A stretch of DNA of 64,000 bases from Histomonas meleagridis. Its lineage: Eukaryota > Parabasalia > Tritrichomonadida > Dientamoebidae. Below the pieces are notes generated by a model. The model was not told where the DNA came from, did no database searches, and saw nothing but the letters and a program-made list of their open reading frames with translations. This document shows, one piece after another, positions 39,501 through 49,977 of the stretch. Where the stretch lies: contig WSYJ01000013.1 of NCBI GenBank assembly GCA_020186115.1, positions 682,001-746,000 on the forward strand, given 5' to 3'. Both the position numbers and the translations under genes were made by a program. Numbering within the stretch: position 1 is the stretch's first letter; each line of letters starts with the position of its first letter.

Positions 39501-42488
39501 ATCAAATGGAATTGAAATTTTATTTTCGATTTGTATTGGACTTTGAAGTTTTATTAATGTCGAACCTTTATAAGGAATTTTTATTACACAAATTGTTATA
39601 TTATTTGAAGTTATATAAGTTGGATAAGAAATTATATCAAACGAAAATTTAAATTGTATATTTTTATATTTAAATTCAATAAGATTTGAATCGTTTTTAG
39701 TTATTGGAAGTATTTCTTGTGGTAATAATTTGAGATCAACTCCTTGTTCTTTAATGAGTATAAATGTATCAAGTTCATTTGTTATTGATAATGACGAATG
39801 TTCTAAATATTTAGAAGTAAACATTCGTTGTGAATTATTTATTTGTGATTTTAATAATTTTATAATTTTTTGTAATCTTAAAACAGTAAAAATTGGCAAA
39901 TTAATATTAAAGTTATCTAAAATTTTCAATTGCATTTGTATAATGTCATTTATTAAGACGAATATAAATGATAAATGAAATGGTTCAATGATATAATCAA
40001 AAGAACCTGTAACATTATTAAAGAATTCTAAATAAGGAGAAAAGTTAATAATATATGCTGTCGATGTTGAATTCTTTGCAATATTTGTATTAATTTCTGG
40101 AATAGTAAATTGAAGTATTGGTATAATCGACGATTTTAATGATCGATTATCTTCACATAAAATAATTTGAATCGGGTCGAATGACGTTATGTTAATTGCT
40201 TTTATTTGTATCATTTGTTTTTCTGTAGTTTTTTCATATGAAAATGTTTTCAATTCAATTGTTTCCTTTATTGAATCAAAGATTTGTTTAAATAATAAAA
40301 TATCAAAAACAGAAATTTGGATACTTAAGTTATCTATATTTGTATCAATTGAAATTCCTTTTTCATTTTTAGTGAAATTAATTTTAAACCCAAAGTTTGA
40401 TATTATTGGTGAATAATTTTGATTTATCATTGGATTAGTTACTAAAACAGAAAAGTTTCCAGATATTATTGTTAATTTTTTAGCTGACATTTCTAAAAGT
40501 AAACTAAAAGTTATATTTAAATTCATATTCTCTTTTGGATTTAATGAAGAAGGTATAATAATATTAATCACTGGGATATTCGATATAATTTTAATTGGTA
40601 AACTTCGAAATGATTCTAATGAATATTTTGATTTTGGTTGATTTTCATTTACTAAAGTTTTAGTGTTTGTTGTAGTTAATTCTAATAAAGGTGATGACAT
40701 TATAAATGTAATAATTGATGTAATAAATTGATAATCAAAATAAATTTGGAACTTTGATAGTGTAAAATATAATTGTTTCTCTTTATATTGCATATTAATT
40801 AAAGAATCTTCAGTTAGTGTTTGAATTATTGGAATAGATTTACCATCTTTAGATAAAACATTAACTTTAGATACAATTAAATTTATTATTTCATTTGAAT
40901 AATTTAAGTCAATTCTTGTTAATAAAAATGATAAAATTGGATCATTAGCCATTAACATTAAAATTTGTAAGTCATCTAATTGTATTTCAAACTTAAATGG
41001 AATTTTCGGTAATTTAAAATCATTACTATTGTTAAACTTTGGTAATTTATCAATATCAAATAATAAACAATTAATTATAGTTGATGCAAATAAATGTGAA
41101 TACATAATTTGTATCTTTTTTATATTAAAAATCATATTAATATCTTCAATTTTAATTTTGTCTTCTTCATTTTCTATTTCATCAAATGGTAATGAAAGTA
41201 TATAATCATAATTTACTAAATTTTTCTCATTTTCTTTTAAGAATGAACATAAATTAATTCCTGAAATTTCTATAACTGGTTGACTTTTCTGATAAATCAT
41301 TGAAACTATAATACTTCCAATGTTTAATGCTAATAATTTATAATTCATATTAAATGCAATTTTAGTTGTAGGAATATTAACTTCTAAATATGTTTTAGTA
41401 TTGTTTACTTGTGGAAGTATATTTAATTGTATTCCTTCCAATATAAAATCGACATTTAACATTGGTATATTTAATGGTTCTTTCTTTGTATTATTATTAT
41501 TATTTTGTTGATTGAAAAATTCATTTGGTATTAAACTTTTGAGATATTCAACAATTGTAAATATATATGAAAGTGATATATTACTTATAATTTTTGGTAT
41601 TCGTGTAAATAAATTATTATTTTGGATCTTGAATTGTAATTGTTTAAACTCAAGAACTTTTTGCTCAATAAAATCTGTTTCAATATTAATTCCATTTGTA
41701 TTAAAATCAACTTCAATTTCATCAGATTTACTCAATGTTAATGAAGTTTCATCTATAAATAAATTAATTAAATTATTAAGTTCTTTCATTATTGTAATAT
41801 TTATTGGTTTTAATTCTAAATTAGCTTTTAATGAATTATTATTATTATTTTTAACATTTTGATTTGTATTTATATTTAATGGGAATTTAAATTGTAATAT
41901 CCATGAAATTAACTTTTCTTTGATATTTATATTACATTCGGGAATTTTCATTAATATTTCTTGGCCATTATTATCGGAACCAATTTCAACATAAATTTTA
42001 TCATTAATATCAATGAAATTATTTTCATCATAATAAATTCCTTTAATTCCATTAATATTAACAGAAAAAACAATGATTGATCCAAACAAAAATATTCCTA
42101 ATGAAATATTATGTAAAGAAATAGTTGAAATTATATTTTTATCATTATCTAATAACGAAACTTTTACACTTTTAATATTAGCTCCAACTTGAATTCTATT
42201 AGGAATTGATATTAACTCACGAAGCTTTGATATAAATTGAATGATATCTGGTACATAAACAAGAATTGGATTAATATCTTCTGGAATGATTGCAAGTTCA
42301 ATATCAATTGGAACATTTAATGGATTTGGAATATCAAGTGGAATACTTAAGTTAAATGGTTTTAATATATAATTGTTTTCATGATAAATTGAAACATTTT
42401 TAATTTCAATGTTTGATGAATTCTCATTAATTTCGATGGAATTTATACCAACATTTAAAAGTTCTTTTGTATCTTTCATTTCAAACAT
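36585..42488 (-). CDS. VPS13: VPS13-like lipid transfer protein, C-terminal 1,967 residues
   Basis: Downstream part of a VPS13/chorein-type bridge protein. It has long stretches of alternating hydrophobic beta strands (the lipid-conducting groove), then an adaptor-binding-like region rich in Asn/Thr, the conserved C-terminal helices (VDQIESLINKFADDYKREM, KVTSIIAKQLNISSLKSEL) and a final PH-like segment (IYIMDLKVSKILEKELIGNI). The glycine-bearing KEIPCYSYGVGLAGVITEL piece fits the amphipathic ATG2-like C-terminal region. Its own ATG overlaps the stop of the upstream half (TAATG), but this start is inside the protein and is created by a frameshift. The two parts were one gene of about 2,720 residues. 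Confidence 0.8.
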   Translation of the reverse strand: MFEMKDTKELLNVGINSIEINENSSNIEIKNVSIYHENNYILKPFNLSIPLDIPNPLNVPIDIELAIIPEDINPILVYVPDIIQFISKLRELISIPNRIQVGANIKSVKVSLLDNDKNIISTISLHNISLGIFLFGSIIVFSVNINGIKGIYYDENNFIDINDKIYVEIGSDNNGQEILMKIPECNINIKEKLISWILQFKFPLNINTNQNVKNNNNNSLKANLELKPINITIMKELNNLINLFIDETSLTLSKSDEIEVDFNTNGINIETDFIEQKVLEFKQLQFKIQNNNLFTRIPKIISNISLSYIFTIVEYLKSLIPNEFFNQQNNNNNTKKEPLNIPMLNVDFILEGIQLNILPQVNNTKTYLEVNIPTTKIAFNMNYKLLALNIGSIIVSMIYQKSQPVIEISGINLCSFLKENEKNLVNYDYILSLPFDEIENEEDKIKIEDINMIFNIKKIQIMYSHLFASTIINCLLFDIDKLPKFNNSNDFKLPKIPFKFEIQLDDLQILMLMANDPILSFLLTRIDLNYSNEIINLIVSKVNVLSKDGKSIPIIQTLTEDSLINMQYKEKQLYFTLSKFQIYFDYQFITSIITFIMSSPLLELTTTNTKTLVNENQPKSKYSLESFRSLPIKIISNIPVINIIIPSSLNPKENMNLNITFSLLLEMSAKKLTIISGNFSVLVTNPMINQNYSPIISNFGFKINFTKNEKGISIDTNIDNLSIQISVFDILLFKQIFDSIKETIELKTFSYEKTTEKQMIQIKAINITSFDPIQIILCEDNRSLKSSIIPILQFTIPEINTNIAKNSTSTAYIINFSPYLEFFNNVTGSFDYIIEPFHLSFIFVLINDIIQMQLKILDNFNINLPIFTVLRLQKIIKLLKSQINNSQRMFTSKYLEHSSLSITNELDTFILIKEQGVDLKLLPQEILPITKNDSNLIEFKYKNIQFKFSFDIISYPTYITSNNITICVIKIPYKGSTLIKLQSPIQIENKISIPFDLYIKDEQTKALKKLGFLNPKKRFPLFISSPNKTNYYTIIPSIYTLSKKYNLFGISCLNDKSEIFQVITSETVFNCIKTSYIDTSSGIKVFSIKSQWNIKNHLPYHIYIRKTDNDIPITIKSYGKNDIFYEDVITKDIMKLKISNDGKNWTNVKIDFSSETFESFEIFNSKTNKFETILYFIERNEEEMSIIIYTPCIIYNESNLLLYINNEILIQPNSANNNYCPESIFLNEENKSLKIKIKAMSISNESNEIIDCSHSGYSTLLLPSCNNKKLFVPITYNLSHNYETVILTFFSSIKIINNLDVQFSLLPTDELPNFDPNKVMNDVANDKFKGKTIGNSIVCNPNSEFLITTVPKNGYYYIKVDGFLTYPVISIFEPRKTVFRVQNTKKSIFMELDVTKSETGYIIKFNPIQFPTPITIVNELDTLIFAFQFICFKPFEVLPNSTSIFAFDEPFAYPSMQILFDNCNYNISLIEDTQLIKMDKEYKGKPIYIQIKPNAIGTRMVIITYNDNTNENIQLTTPKFSFDIQINKIFISIIDQQMKEFLLLTLNEITTSILQSENDTSVKFALKNIQIDDQLPTTKNNSTILYGRNDNNEPFVSLQCICPNDVPFLSSFKFISLKLQRIDININSGFITDLIYIISLFKKINKKKTIQPAKTIKTKSISLININWLEISPIFLVVSFEGSSKRPSFYGKTPSFYKYINLIPINSKEIIIPGIFVSNLVDQIESLINKFADDYKREMLNKIIQMLGASGAILNAFKVTSIIAKQLNISSLKSELTSEIFIFSRTVNDEYDNRKVTHKYFSNEIMNQIIEQINENNLNITSIIKGIQNNNKNIGIKIKEIPCYSYGVGLAGVITELSIDKMKKLQSMENIKQSRPMRAYLENRINVYNDNVANAQKLISTSVINQIKVMIKNKSNFLCITCTNIYIMDLKVSKILEKELIGNIVNINMSKNELKITFKSKKYNLFH

Positions 42489-44758
42489 TACATTTTTAAC
42501 ATTAACAATAATACATTAACAATAATATTTTGCTTTATAATTTCATTCTTATTTATGATTTCATTTTGTTGATTTGTAACTTTATTTTGTTGTTTCTTAA
42601 ATTTTGAAATTACTTTTAATAATGAATCAATATAATTTAATATCCAATTATATGAATCAAATAACAAATAACCATGTGGATTATCAACATTAATTTGAAT
42701 TGTTTGGATATTATTTCCTTTTATAAACTTAAATTTAATCTTTTTTTGGATTTCGAATAATAATTTTTTCATATGATCAATTTGTATTGAGTCAATTTTA
42801 AAATTCAAATTTAAATTTTCTTTTTCATATGTTATTTTTGGATTTATTTTATTTATTGATAATTCCATTTGTTTATCAGATTTTCCGTCATTTAAAATAA
42901 CATTCATATTTGGAATTGAAGCATTTAATTCTAATTTATTATCACCAAATATAAATATATGTTTTGTAGAACTTTTTTGTTGAAACACTGCTAAATTTGT
43001 AATACTTTGAATAGCTTTTAACAAAGATAAAATATTTGTTTGTACCAAATTTAATGAAAATCCATCAACTGAAAAATTAACAAATAAATCAGTTGAAATA
43101 TTTTGATTAGATATATTTAATAATATATTAGTATGTATGTTATTACTTTTGAACAATTCAATTTTATTAGCAAGTAAAAACTTTAATGAAAATATTAAAA
43201 TAAAATTAATTGGTTCTATTGTTTTATCAGTATTTTGTATTTCATTTGTTGTTAATACAAAATTATCAAGTTGAAATTCAATCGATTCATTCGAATATGG
43301 GATTTCTATTTCAAATGATGGAATACTTAATTTAATTAAACAATTTTTTAATATTTTCAATAACTGAATTTTTTTACCAAACTCAAAAATAGCAACTTTT
43401 TCTTGTTTCATAAATAAAAACGCCGAAAAAAAGTCGATTGTGTTATATATAGTATTAATATCAATAATGAATTTAATTGGTGAAACATCCAAAGTAATTT
43501 TTGTTACACTGTTTTCTGCTGAAGGTATAACACAATTACCTATTAAGAAATTCGAATTTTCTAACATTTTGACATGATTTATCATTCCTTTATCATTTGG
43601 TGATTCAAGTAAAAGTTCATTTATCGTAAGATCTATTGATGTTTCTTTTGATTGACCTTTTAATGTTGAAATAAATTCTCGCATTTCAATTCTAATAATT
43701 GGATTATTATTATCATCTTTCATTTCAGCTAGAATATCTTCAATATGTATTTTTAGTTTTAATTGCTTTATTGAAAAAATAAATTCCTTTGCACGATTAA
43801 CATTGTCAAGACATTTCCTTGCAAGCTTATCTAAGAATACTGTTGTAGTTTCTTCAATTTCAGTATTTTTACTATAATTATTCTTATTTTCTTTTGCATT
43901 TATTTTGGCATAATTCTTGATTTCTTGCATTAACGTTGCAATCTTAGCTAAGTAGCAACATTGAGTATAATCAAGACTTAGAAATATGATGGGAAGGAAA
44001 ACGTTTAGCTCATTTATAAATTCGATGTCGACATCTTGATGCGAATGAAAAAGTGTTAAACTTAATGTAATTGGCTTAATAAGAAATTGGTGTTGACTAG
44101 TGATTTGATCTTCCATTACTTTTTCAAAGTTATTGGTAGGAATTTGTTTGGATGGCGTGTCAAAATAGATTGCAAGCCCTTCAATTGAAATTTCTTTCCG
44201 AACATAATTATTGTGTATCACTCCATTAACAATATTACCTTCGTCATCAATCGTTCTTAAATTGATTGTATTGATGATGAAACCAAATGCAACAATAGAA
44301 TTATCAATTTTAAATTCTATCCTAACGTGAATGTTTTCAACTTGAACTTGTATGCCATCAATCATATTTTCAAAAAGTTTTTGAAATAAAGATTTTAATT
44401 TACTTGGAGATGCATTTTTTTTCTTGGCACTTAAAGCTTTGATCTCTGCTTGCAGGTCTCGTTTTCCGGCGATTTCTTTATTAAATTGAAGGTTGATAAA
44501 GACATTTTTAATTAAAGCTTTTGTTGGATTATTGGCGAGAGACTTTGAGTTCCATGGTAAATAAAGATCAATATCTCCAATTGTTCCATTAAGGACAGTG
44601 AGTGGAATGAGCTGTGAAGTGAATGCTGTTGATAATAATTTGATATTTTTTAGTTCTATATGAAATATTCCATTTATGCTTTTCTCTTTAATTTGGTTTT
44701 TTGGGATTTCTATATATTTGCTGGTGAATAAATTGATGATTTTTGTGATTAAGCCCAT
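42488..44758 (-). CDS. VPS13: VPS13-like lipid transfer protein, N-terminal 756 residues
   Basis: Begins with a chorein_N-type domain: residues 1 to about 110 include SINGIFHIELKNIKLLSTAF, the VLNGTIGDIDLYLPW block (VPS13: VKxGxLGxLxLxIPW) and NNPTKALIKNVFINL. The next block, LFENMIDGIQVQVENIHVRIEF, matches the VPS13 xxxxIxxNLQIxIxxIHIRYED region. VPS13 proteins sit at membrane contacts and move phospholipids in bulk. The frame ends in VLLLMLKM and a stop directly after a 14-bp tandem duplication; without one copy the frame runs on into the downstream part. Confidence 0.88.
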   Translation of the reverse strand: MGLITKIINLFTSKYIEIPKNQIKEKSINGIFHIELKNIKLLSTAFTSQLIPLTVLNGTIGDIDLYLPWNSKSLANNPTKALIKNVFINLQFNKEIAGKRDLQAEIKALSAKKKNASPSKLKSLFQKLFENMIDGIQVQVENIHVRIEFKIDNSIVAFGFIINTINLRTIDDEGNIVNGVIHNNYVRKEISIEGLAIYFDTPSKQIPTNNFEKVMEDQITSQHQFLIKPITLSLTLFHSHQDVDIEFINELNVFLPIIFLSLDYTQCCYLAKIATLMQEIKNYAKINAKENKNNYSKNTEIEETTTVFLDKLARKCLDNVNRAKEFIFSIKQLKLKIHIEDILAEMKDDNNNPIIRIEMREFISTLKGQSKETSIDLTINELLLESPNDKGMINHVKMLENSNFLIGNCVIPSAENSVTKITLDVSPIKFIIDINTIYNTIDFFSAFLFMKQEKVAIFEFGKKIQLLKILKNCLIKLSIPSFEIEIPYSNESIEFQLDNFVLTTNEIQNTDKTIEPINFILIFSLKFLLANKIELFKSNNIHTNILLNISNQNISTDLFVNFSVDGFSLNLVQTNILSLLKAIQSITNLAVFQQKSSTKHIFIFGDNKLELNASIPNMNVILNDGKSDKQMELSINKINPKITYEKENLNLNFKIDSIQIDHMKKLLFEIQKKIKFKFIKGNNIQTIQINVDNPHGYLLFDSYNWILNYIDSLLKVISKFKKQQNKVTNQQNEIINKNEIIKQNIIVNVLLLMLKM
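42499..42526. repeat. 14-bp tandem duplication breaking the VPS13-like frame
   Basis: ACATTAACAATAAT occurs twice head to tail (42499-42512 and 42513-42526). Because 14 is not a multiple of three, it shifts the reading frame and causes the stop at 42488. Confidence 0.9.
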
Positions 44759-44969
44759 TGCAAATTTTTTTTGATGGCAAAAATTGGAATTGAATGCAAT
44801 TCAATTCATAATTTCTGAAGTTTATACCTCCAGAAAAAAGTTATCCGCGAACGCGCACTTTTCTTATTTCTGGATTGGAAACAACATTTAAATAATCAAT
44901 AAGCTTTTGCTATTTTCACTGAGTCTGTTTATTGATCTCAAGCCAGGATTGTTTTTTTCGATTAAATTA

Positions 44970-45464
44970 TGCACTTCTGTCATGTTCTTCATTGAAAAAA
45001 ACAAAATTGTGTCACAATTCCGAGTTCAGTCAAATCGATTGGGAATTATGCCTTTTACGTTTGTGATGAATTAGAGGAATCACCATTAAAGAAGGTTCGG
45101 AAATAGTTGGCAAATGTGCATTGCAGAATTCTGTAGTTCATTGAATAACATGACAATTCCGAGCTCAGTCAAAGAAATGTGGTATGCTATATTTACTTGT
45201 TGTGATGAATTAGAGACAGTCATTTTTAAAGAAGGCGTGAATAATGCTGGGAGTCATTCATTTAAATCATGTCCTTCATTGAAAAGCATCACAATTCCCG
45301 GCACAGTCACAGAAATTTGTGCCTTTGCATTTGAACCATTGAAAAAGATCGGAATTCCGAATGCCGTGTTTTTGATTACGTCATTGATTGCTGGAATAAT
45401 TATTCTTACAAGAAGAAAAAATCAAAACAACAATTTGCTTTGCATGTGCTTGATGGAAGATTAA
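44970..45464 (+). pseudogene. BspA-like TpLRR relic
   Basis: Eroded TpLRR units in more than one frame: a CSSLKK-like piece near 44980, ITIPSSVKSIGNYAFYV-like sequence near 45010-45060, then in the open frame MTIPSSVKEMWYAIFTC, VIFKEGVNNAGSHSFKSC and ITIPGTVTEICAFAF. It ends with a membrane segment (AVFLITSLIAGIIIL) and a basic tail. Frameshifts in the first third and the loss of most repeats mark it as a remnant of a BspA-like gene. Confidence 0.75.
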
Positions 45465-45539
45465 CTACAAATTAAAGTTGTGCAGCTTGCGATATAGGGG
45501 ACAAGCAAAGATTGACCTATCGAATTTCATTATATAAAA

Positions 45540-47190
45540 TAGAAATAGTTAAATTACTTCTTAAACAAGAAGGAATTGATATTAATGCTAAAAATATTTA
45601 TTTGTTTTATTTGATATTTATTTTAATAATTTGCTATTTCAAAATAGTATTTGAAAATTATTTAAATTATTTAGTACAGCACTTATGAAAGCATCTTGGA
45701 ATGGTTATACAGAAATAGTTAAATTACTTCTTGAACAAGAAGGAATTGATATTAATGCTAAAAATATTTATTTGTTTTATTTAATATTTATTTTAATAAT
45801 TTGAAAATTCAAAATAATATTTGGAAATTATTTAAATTATTTTATACAGCACTTATTTTGGCATCTAAAAATGGTTATCTAGAAATCGTTAAATTACTTC
45901 TTGAAAGTGAAGGAATTGATATTAATATCGAAGGTAATATTTATTTTAATAATTTTATATTTCAAAATAATATTTGGGAATTATTTGAATTTTTTAAAAC
46001 AGCACTTATTTTTGCATCTCAAAATGGTCATCTAGAAATAGTTCAATTACATCTTCAACAAAAAGAAATTGATATTAATATTGAAGATGAAATTCATTTT
46101 TTATTATTTTATATTACAAAATAATATTTGGAAATTATTTAAATTATATGAAACAGCACTTATGGTTGCATCTGCAAACTGTCATACAGAAATAGTTAAA
46201 TTACTTCTTAAACAAGAAGGAATTGATATTAATAATAAATATATTCATATATTTAATTTTATATTTGTTTTACTAATTTTGGACTATTTCAAAATAATAT
46301 TTGGAAATTATTTCAATTATTTCAAACAGCACTTATATGGGCATCTCAAAATGGTCATATAGAAATAGTTAAATTACTTCTTGAACGTGAAGAAATTGAT
46401 ATTAATACTAAAGATATTTATTTGTTTTATTTATTATTTGGGTTTCAAAATAATATTCGGAAATTATTTAAATTATATAAAACAGCACTTATATGGGCAT
46501 CTCAAAATGGTCATATAGAAATAGTTAAATTACTTCTTGAACAAGAAAAAATTGATTTTAATGCTGAAGATATTTATTTGTTATATTTAATATTTATTTT
46601 AATAATTTGATATTTCGAAATAATATTTGGAAATTATTTCAATTATTTCAAACAGCACTTATGTGGGCATCTAAAAAAGGACATACAGAAATCGTTAAAT
46701 TACTTCTTAAACAAGAAGGAATAGATAGCAAATGCTAAAAATGTGTATTTGTTTTATATAGAACCTATTTTAATATTTTAAAGTTTTAAAATAATATTTG
46801 GAATTTTTTTAAATTATTTTATACAGCACTTATTAAAGCATCTAAAAAAGGACATACAGAAATCGTTAAATTACTTCTTAAACAAGAAGGAATTGATATT
46901 AATGCTGAAGATATTTATTTGTTATAATTAATATTTATTTTAATAATTTGATATTTCGAAATAATATTTGGAAATTATTTCAATTATTTCAAACAGCACT
47001 TATGTGGGAATCTAAAAAAGGACATACAGAAATCGTTAAATTACTTCTTAAACAAGAAGGAATAGATAGCAAATGCTAAAAATGTGTATTTGTTTTATAT
47101 AGAACCTATTTTAATATTTTAAAGTTTTAAAATAATATTTGGAATTTTTTTAAATTATATTAAACAGCACTTATTTGGGCAAAACACTAT
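45540..47190 (+). pseudogene. Ten-unit ankyrin array with AT-rich interrupters
   Basis: Ten copies of an ankyrin module (TALMWASQNGHTEIVKLLL then EQEGIDINAKDI) start at about 45551, 45721, 45891, 46044, 46198, 46371, 46527, 46697, 46868 and 47038, spacing 153-173 bases. The ankyrin coding core stays near 99 bases. The excess is a linker always placed between DI/NI and TAL, starting TATTTGTTTTATTT and ending TTGGAAATTATTTAAATTAT. Most linkers hold stops or change frame. Units 8 and 10 share a one-base insertion in the coding core. No start region or long ORF; I read it as a pseudogene or as an array whose linkers are removed in an unknown way. Confidence 0.75.
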
Positions 47191-47357
47191 TTTACCATTT
47201 TCTTTTTGTTTTATGGATAGAAATAAAATTTTATATATAAACAAGTTTCCCTGAGGTTTCTCGATTTGAATAAAACATTAAAAAAAAATTTCCAGATTTT
47301 ATATTATTTTTCAATCGTAAAAGATGGAGTAATCAGAAAAATCATCAATTAATCTTC

Positions 47358-49545
47358 TTATAGCCCTAGTTCATTTGGAGCATCATTTTCATTTCTCATA
47401 TTCAAAGCATATACATGTGCAGCTTCGTCAATTATTGCACGTGTTTGCTGTTGAATATAATCATTTACATGATAAGATATCTTATTTTCAGTCCATTTTG
47501 GCGCACCAAAAAATATCTTCTAATTTCCTCACCCTTGATAAAGCAACATGAGTAAAAGCAGAACATTCAATATCGATTGCAACTTTATCAAGGGTTTGAC
47601 CTTGTGATTTATGTGCTGTTACAGCCCAAGCTAAACGTAAAGGGAACTGATAAACTGTAAAGCAAGTACCATTCATTAAATGATATATGTTTACAATTTT
47701 CCTAGTTATTTCGATCGGCTTTTCCCATGCATCCTGTAAATCGAATTTAACTTCGATTGCAAATATTTAATCAGGATTTTGTCTATCATATACATAACCA
47801 ACTATTGAACCTCTTGCACCATTTATATATTTTAATTTATAGTTAATATTTCTCATTAACATTACTCTTGCATTAAAAACTGATTGAAAAACATATGGAA
47901 CTGTACACTTTATTTCTTCAGTATTTAAAGCAATATTTAAATATATATGAATTTCATGCTCATTAGCAAGACGATATTTATAAATTAATTGTTGATTCAT
48001 TAACCTTTGTTCACGATTGTTATTTATATTCCCTCTGTAAGATTGATCAGGACTTACTATTATTGTAAAAAACAAAACGAAACTACTATATTTGATCGAG
48101 AAACTTTTTTGTTTAAGGCAAAAGTATTAAATATATTTGCCCGATCATTTGAACTAACAGGACCGTCAGGTGAAATTCAAATAGAAAATGCACTATGGAA
48201 TGTGATACCATTAATTGATAGAGCTGCGATTTATGTTGAGGCTGTTGTAATGAAACTATGTGATCCAGATATACAGAATTTATGTATAATATTAATTGAA
48301 AAACTTTTACCTGTTCCAGCTTTGCCATTAATAAAAAATCTAGAATCATTCCCATTATTATTATCAATAATTGCATCTTTAATCATATTAAAAGCTAAAC
48401 GTTGTTCTGAATTAAGTTTACTAATATCAGCATTTAATGAATTTCTATCTGATATTCTTTGATCAATAGAATCATTCAAACCGATTGATTTTTTAATTTC
48501 ATTCGTATTATCATCATTTTCTATTGAATGAGTCTGATGGTTCAAAGATTCTAACATATTAAATTGATTTAATGATTGTTTAATTCGATTTATTCGTTGA
48601 GGAATTGTTGTCGGAAATACATTCAATATTTGCTTAATATCTAATATATGTAAAGATTGTTTTATCATTGATATATTTCTAACAATTTCTCCATAAAAAT
48701 ATCGATTCGAATTAATCATATGATTGATAAATTTCCGAATTATTAGAATCAGTAAAAATACCATGAAATTGAGAAGCCTTCTCATAAGTATCAAAATCAT
48801 ATATAATTTCATTATTGGAACGCCAACATCCTGAGAGAAATAATAAATGAAAACAATAATGTTCTCGATTTGAATTCGAATTATATTTGTTTGAAACTAC
48901 AATTGCAGATTTACTAATATTAATAGCGACTAATTGTTTTGCATTGATCAAATTTTGATAAAAATATATTGACATAGGTGTTAATATTTCTTCATGTAAT
49001 TGAAATTGATTTTCATATAAAAAATCATCATCATTTTTATTTAAAGTATTTGGAGGTCTAATACGATTGAAATCTGGTGGATTACCTTGCCATTTAATAC
49101 CACTTGTATCAATTTTAATCTCATACCAAGACCAAAAATCAGCGGAACCGATTTTTCCAAGTTCTGAAGGTCTATTAAAATATATTTGTATCCGGTCCAT
49201 TTGAATTTGATTACCTGAATCATCATATGAATCATTTCGTAATTCAGGAGGTGCACCACTTTGATGAATGCATTTTGTATCATGGATACAAAATTTTAAG
49301 CTAAATATTCTTTGAAATGCATTGTTATGATGAAACTACACCTGCATGAATCTGTACAAATACCGAATCATCAACAGATAAATTTACATTATAGAATGGT
49401 TCATGTTTCATATTATATTTTAATCCATAATTACCTGTAGATAAAAACTTATCGAGATTTTCGGCTTTTTTCAAGAACATTTGATGTACATGACCTTCCC
49501 AAAGTAATATAAACTTGTTTATATTGAGTGTGAAAGTCAACTACA
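47358..49545 (-). pseudogene. Pif1/Helitron-type helicase, deleted and frameshifted
   Basis: Reading from 49545 down, pieces in several frames make up a Helitron-like helicase. The region before the helicase includes NYGLKYNMKHEPFYNV, IQIYFNRPSELGKIG and CFHLLFLSGCWRSNNE. The helicase begins at LNSEQRLAFNMIKDAI with Walker A FINGKAGTGKSFSI, then TFHSAFSI. The Walker B part is missing: sequence jumps to the C-terminal half (YINGARGSIVGYVYD, FPLRLAWAVTAHKSQGQTLD, HVALSRVRKLEDIF). A one-base shift then leads to a tail ending at 47358. No HUH/Rep motif and no Helitron ends were found, so this could also be a Pif1 gene carried by the neighbouring virus-like element. Confidence 0.8.
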
Positions 49546-49690
49546 CTGTGAATACGCTATGTTTTCATGAAAATCAGTGAAATTTGAATTTTTTTGTAAA
49601 AGATATTGCGTATCGGTTAGTGATAATGAAGAGTTTTTTGTCGAAATATTGAGTGTGAAAGTCACCTACACTGTGTATACGTTGGGTTTT
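49521..49690. repeat. Two direct repeats of about 45 bp, 125 bp apart
   Basis: ATATTGAGTGTGAAAGTCA begins copies at 49521 and 49646; each continues as CTACACTGTG and TACG with about five differences over 45 bases. They lie at the start of the helicase relic and just outside the virus-like gene block. Could be terminal or subterminal repeats of a mobile element. Confidence 0.75.
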
Positions 49691-49977
49691 TAAGCAATAC
49701 GATAAAAAAATTTTTAGGTGAATAACCATCGATTCATGAACAAGTCTATCGTTATACCAACCTCAACCGAGTTATCAGTAATTTTTATTTTAAGAAAGCA
49801 CATAACCGTAAAAATTGAATCTATCGTTAATTCAAAAGTGGAGAAATACGATTAAAATCAATTCAATTTTTTATCATATATCCCCTATCCATAAAAATTA
49901 CAAAAAATTATTGACCATTTATCCATTCAAAAGTGTCGCTTTCCGAACGATAGAAAAAATAATATCATTATTTTTAT

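Noticed and set aside
42480-42490. TAATG stop/start overlap as coupled translation in the VPS13-like gene
   Set aside because: The overlap is a by-product of the 14-bp duplication; both parts belong to one domain architecture.
45590-47100. Canonical GT-AG introns between ankyrin modules
   Set aside because: GT...ACAG pairs can be drawn in some linkers, but joining them puts the next module out of frame, and other linkers (and one at 12.85 kb) lack a consistent GT or any AG.
47358-49545. Complete Helitron
   Set aside because: No HUH/Rep motif, no 5'-TC or CTRR hairpin end was found, and part of the helicase is missing.
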